From assembly GCA_007123425.1 (NCBI GenBank), contig SKLC01000017.1, positions 1-9,209 on the forward strand: 9,209 nucleotides of DNA, in the 5' to 3' direction. Under the pieces are notes generated by a model, which had not been told where the DNA came from, did no database searches, and was given only the letters and a program-made list of their open reading frames with translations. The DNA comes from Nitriliruptoraceae bacterium (lineage in GTDB: Bacteria > Actinomycetota > Nitriliruptoria > Nitriliruptorales > Nitriliruptoraceae). Of this stretch, positions 7,339-9,209 are shown in pieces; position 1 is the first letter of the stretch; the number at the start of each line of letters is the position of its first letter. A program made the translations under genes and the position numbers.

Positions 7339-7344
7339 TAGCGT
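7339..7344 (+). promoter_or_regulatory. Candidate -10 element of the tRNA gene
   Basis: TAGCGT fits TAnnnT and ends 11 bases before the first base of the tRNA, so transcription would begin about five bases upstream of the mature 5' end. The position where a -35 is expected (about 7316-7321) is inside the preceding hairpin and matches poorly. Confidence 0.3.
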
Positions 7345-7355
7345 GTGGGCCGCGC

Positions 7356-7429
7356 GGGCCCGTAGCTCAACAGGTCAGAGCAGCGGACTCATAATCCGTT
7401 GGTTGCCGGTTCAAGTCCGGCCGGGCCCA
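7356..7429 (+). tRNA. tRNA with anticodon CAT, probably elongator tRNA-Met
   Basis: A complete cloverleaf of 74 bases: acceptor GGGCCCG (7356-7362) with CGGGCCC (7422-7428), D stem GCTC/GAGC, anticodon stem GCGGA/TCCGT with loop CTCATAA (7388-7394, anticodon 7390-7392), and T arm GCCGG-TTCAAGT-CCGGC (7405-7421), discriminator A at 7429. CCA is not encoded (the next bases are CCC). It is not the initiator: base 1 pairs with base 72 and the anticodon stem lacks the three G-C pairs. A CAT anticodon also fits tRNA-Ile2, where the C is modified to lysidine; the acceptor carries C4-G69 and C5-G68, which E. coli TilS favours, so that alternative stays open. Met is the default call. Confidence 0.9.
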
Positions 7430-7539
7430 CCCGCAAGGTCTGGCTCCCTGGGGCACTCGTGTGGCGTTCTGTTGCGGATTCCCGTTCCGGTTTTCGCGTT
7501 GTCCACAGGCTGGCGTGCCACATCCTTGCCACATATGGG
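7430..7539. other. Non-coding tRNA flank with paired TGCCACAT repeats
   Basis: No gene is supported between the tRNA and the broken SnoaL-like gene. Base composition is less GC-rich than the genes to the left. TGCCACAT occurs twice as a direct repeat, at 7516-7523 and 7527-7534, with a period of 11 bases, about one helical turn. Short repeats with this spacing near a tRNA 3' end resemble arm-type integrase sites, but no integrase gene or second copy of the tRNA end lies in the window. Confidence 0.4.
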
Positions 7540-7803
7540 CCGTGCTCCGAACCAGCTCGAGCACGGTGTGATCGCTTTCCTCCACCTCGAGCGCTCGAAC
7601 TTGAGCTCCGTGCCCCCCGCGTCGGCCCATCGCAGCGAAGGACTCGCCAATCTCGGCTCGGCCCCGGGCGGTGGGCATCCCTGGAGGGAGAAACAGGGCC
7701 TCCTCCGTATACAGCCGGCTGAAGCCTTCATGATCGCCGGCGCGAAAGGCTCCGAGAACTCCTGATTGATCTGCTCGATCCCCCTCCGAACGCCCTCACC
7801 AAT
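7540..7803 (-). pseudogene. Broken SnoaL-like/DUF4440 (SgcJ/EcaC-type) gene remnant
   Basis: Two reading frames on the minus strand together read like a small NTF2-fold protein of the SnoaL/DUF4440 group. From 7803 one frame gives GVRRGIEQINQEFSEPFA. The adjacent frame from about 7741 then continues GDHEGFSRLYTEEALFLPPG, MPTARGRAEIGESFAAM and ALEVEESDHTVLEL to about 7550. The consensus of the group is an N-terminal helix, then GD, LYTEDAVLLPPG, RGREAI and LEVE. The switch needs one lost base near 7742. A second disturbance is likely at the six-C run 7613-7618 and near 7594: between them the first frame reads GGTELKFE, which fits better, so a gained and a lost base may compensate. There is no good start codon at the front, and the last third (the usual W-rich strands) is missing. 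It therefore cannot make a normal product. It faces the tRNA, which it reaches without an intact 3' end. Confidence 0.72.
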
Positions 7804-8062
7804 GCCAATGCTCCCTTGCAGTTGACGGCACCCCAGCGGGCGCCCCAACGGGGCCACTGGAGAGGACGATCGCGCTCGGCCACACATGGCACGCCGCCCA
7901 CCTGGCGCACACCGCACCCCCATCCGCGGACACCGCCGGCACGGGTGCAATCCGCACCTGGCCAGCGACGTCTACGAGGGCAGAGGCGACCGGTCATCGT
8001 CGGCCCCCACACCGGGCGACGACCGCGCCTCACACCCCAGACCAACAGGTGGGAGGTACACC
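7804..8062. other. Intergenic stretch upstream of the secreted protein gene
   Basis: I see no supported gene here. Two small inverted repeats are visible: GCCCC-AAC-GGGGC at 7842-7854 and GGTGC-AATCC-GCACC at 7944-7958 (seven pairs, 7942-7960, if one G-T wobble is allowed). The second lies about 100 bases before the ATG at 8063 and could be an operator or a leader structure. GGGAGGT at 8051-8057 is the ribosome site. A TTGACG at about 7822 has no matching -10, so no promoter is called. Confidence 0.4.
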
Positions 8063-8353
8063 ATGCGAAGGATCCTGACCCTGCTGTCCGCCCTGCTGCT
8101 CTCCCTGGGCCTCACCGCCGGCCCCGCGGTCGCGTTCGAACCGCCGGGCAAGGGGGCGCAGGACAACTTCGATTGCGTTGAGGCTGAGGACGGAGACGAA
8201 GACGCCCTCTCGCCAGTGCGTGGACATCCGGGTGCTGCCGGACTGTACGAGAACGACGCGCACGTGACGGCAGTGGGCAACTCCGACGGGAACTCGACGA
8301 CAGCCTGGAAGCCCGCAAACGACGAAGACAACCCGGTCGGCAGCAGCTGCTAG
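8063..8353 (+). CDS. Small acidic secreted protein, unknown function
   Basis: A 96-residue protein that is probably exported by the Sec route: MRR, then a hydrophobic core (ILTLLSALLLSLGL), then AVA before Phe25, a standard signal peptidase I site after residue 24. The mature part is 72 residues, strongly acidic and hydrophilic, with only two cysteines: Cys14 of the mature form (NFDC) and the very last residue, Cys72. One disulfide would close almost the whole chain into a loop. Acidic runs such as EAEDGDEDAL and the stretch VGNSDGNST could bind calcium, but no EF-hand is complete. The start is secure: GGAGGT lies five bases ahead of ATG 8063. It has its own terminator and no clear operon partner. 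I do not recognise the family. Its GC content looks lower than in the left-hand genes. Confidence 0.8.
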   Translation: MRRILTLLSALLLSLGLTAGPAVAFEPPGKGAQDNFDCVEAEDGDEDALSPVRGHPGAAGLYENDAHVTAVGNSDGNSTTAWKPANDEDNPVGSSC

Positions 8354-8375
8354 CAGCTGACGGACGGGTGACGGG

Positions 8376-8406
8376 CGGCCCCTCGGATGCCCGCGCCGAG
8401 GGGCCG
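8376..8406 (+). terminator. Strong hairpin between convergent genes
   Basis: CGGCCCCTCGG at 8376-8386 pairs perfectly over 11 bases with CCGAGGGGCCG at 8396-8406, with a nine-base loop. It begins 22 bases after the TAG of the secreted protein gene. No U tract follows on either strand. Because the next gene to the right converges and ends at 8452, the hairpin can serve both. Confidence 0.75.
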
Positions 8407-8451
8407 GTCGTGCAGCGTCTGGAGACTGGGCCGCGGCCGACGAGGGCGAGC

Positions 8452-9209
8452 TCAGTGGCCTGGCTGCGGATCGGGGGGCCGCGCAGGAGCCGATGGCATG
8501 GATGCTCGACGCATGGCTGCTTCTCGGGAGTCCGCCGACGAGGCGACCGGCGCGGCCGCGACGAGCTCGTCCAGCGGCGGCGTGGTCGACGGTGGGCCCC
8601 GGTGGAGGACGCGGCCCTCGTGGAGCACCACGATCTCGTCGACCTCCTCGTCGCCCGGGAGATCGTGTGTGATCAGCAGCACGCCGCGCCCACCTGCTGC
8701 GTCGAGCAGCTCCCGTCGCAGGCCGGCGGCGGTGACGGCGTCGACGTCAGCCGTGGGCTCGTCGAGCACGAGGAGCCGCTGATCCCGGAGCAGCGTCCGC
8801 GCGAGCGCCAGCCGCTGGCGCTGCCCACCGGACAGGCGCGCCCCCTCGTCGCCCACCGGCGTGGCCAGGCCGTCCGGCAGCCCGCGCACCCATGTCTCGA
8901 GCCGCACCGCCCGAAGCGCCGCCAGCAGCTGGCCGTCGTCGGCGTCGGGGGCTGCCAGCCGCAGGTTCTCGCGCACGGAGGTGGCGAACACGTGGCTGTG
9001 CTGCTCGACGAACCCGACGATCCGGCGCACGTCGTCGCCGCGCAGGTCGTGCAGGTCGACGCCGTCGAGGGTCACGCGGCCCGCGTCGAGCCGGCGCAGG
9101 CCGGTCAGCACCTCCGCGATGGTGGTCTTGCCGGCGCCGCTCGGGCCGATCAGCGCGATGCGGTGCCCGCGGCGCACGGTCAGGTCGACGCCGTCGAGCG
9201 CGGGCTCCC
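8452..9209 (-). CDS. ABC exporter ATPase domain, CydC-like, 5' part outside window
   Basis: C-terminal 251 codons of an ABC protein whose frame continues past base 9209 (visible residues begin EPALDGVDLTVRRG), so the GTG at 9177 is internal and the membrane domain should lie upstream, outside the window. The nucleotide-binding domain is complete in its motifs: Walker A GPSGAGKTT, Q-loop VEQHSHVFATSVRENL, signature LSGGQRQRLALAR, Walker B LLVLDEP, D-loop aspartate in ADVDAVTA, and H-loop LLITHD. The wording around VRENLRLAAPDADD and VDEIVVLHEGRV resembles CydC, the half-transporter that with CydD exports thiols needed for cytochrome bd assembly; other fused exporters cannot be excluded. After the domain comes a tail of about 45 residues rich in Ala, Ser and Pro, ending PARPPDPQPGH. 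It converges on the secreted protein gene. Confidence 0.85.
   Translation of the reverse strand, partial: EPALDGVDLTVRRGHRIALIGPSGAGKTTIAEVLTGLRRLDAGRVTLDGVDLHDLRGDDVRRIVGFVEQHSHVFATSVRENLRLAAPDADDGQLLAALRAVRLETWVRGLPDGLATPVGDEGARLSGGQRQRLALARTLLRDQRLLVLDEPTADVDAVTAAGLRRELLDAAGGRGVLLITHDLPGDEEVDEIVVLHEGRVLHRGPPSTTPPLDELVAAAPVASSADSREAAMRRASMPSAPARPPDPQPGH

Noticed and set aside
7367..7678. Minus-strand frame of 103 codons ending inside the tRNA
   Set aside because: The C-terminal DLNRQPTDYESAALT is a false antisense tRNA translation. The front part is real family-like sequence but belongs to the frameshifted SnoaL-like remnant, so no intact gene is called.
7343..7765. Plus-strand frame of 140 codons covering the tRNA
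   Set aside because: Its front part (SSTGQSSGLIIRW...) is the familiar false translation of a CAT tRNA, and the rest is antisense to the SnoaL-like remnant.
7886..8062. Longer N-terminus for the secreted protein (start at 7886)
   Set aside because: It would add 59 low-complexity residues ahead of a perfect signal peptide, and the strong ribosome site sits at 8051-8057 in front of ATG 8063.
7816..8353. CRISPR array, riboswitch or toxin-antitoxin pair in the low-GC stretch
   Set aside because: There are no regularly spaced repeats, no recognisable aptamer core, and no pair of small overlapping genes; only two short inverted repeats and one secreted protein gene are seen.
9175..9177. GTG at 9177 as the start of a stand-alone ABC ATPase
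   Set aside because: The frame continues to the window edge with EPALDGVDLTV, the usual beginning of an exporter ATPase domain, so the start lies outside the window.

Overview
The window comes from a very GC-rich bacterium. An F420-type luciferase-like oxidoreductase, GGAGG-like ribosome sites and hairpins without a U tract all point to an actinobacterium in the broad sense; the class Thermoleophilia or a neighbour is only a guess. Genes are densely packed, with two 4-base stop/start overlaps, so most of the window reads as ordinary chromosome.

Left part (1-5794), all on the minus strand and transcribed right to left: a major facilitator transporter (GTG start at 5794), a 163-base gap with a candidate terminator, a 899-residue membrane-anchored PAS-GGDEF-EAL protein for cyclic di-GMP turnover, a 97-base leader, a DASS/SLC13 anion symporter, and the first 35 codons of another gene that overlaps the symporter stop. 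The transporter and the symporter each have a perfect GC-rich hairpin 18-21 bases ahead of the start codon.

Middle (5795-7429), plus strand: a divergent promoter region, an F420-dependent LLM-class oxidoreductase translationally coupled to a 126-residue conserved protein of unknown function, a terminator-like hairpin, then a tRNA with anticodon CAT.

Right part (7430-9209): about 630 bases of lower GC. It holds a decayed minus-strand gene whose fragments, in two frames, read as a SnoaL-like/DUF4440 (SgcJ/EcaC-type) protein, cut off on its tRNA side near a pair of TGCCACAT repeats. Then comes a small acidic secreted protein with two cysteines, a strong 11-bp hairpin terminator, and, convergent to it, the ATPase end of an ABC exporter that resembles CydC and runs off the window.

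No clear new multi-gene system is visible. The parts most worth a second look are the tRNA-flanking scar with the broken SnoaL-like gene, the small secreted protein, the altered second SNT motif of the symporter, and the coupled oxidoreductase/unknown-protein pair.
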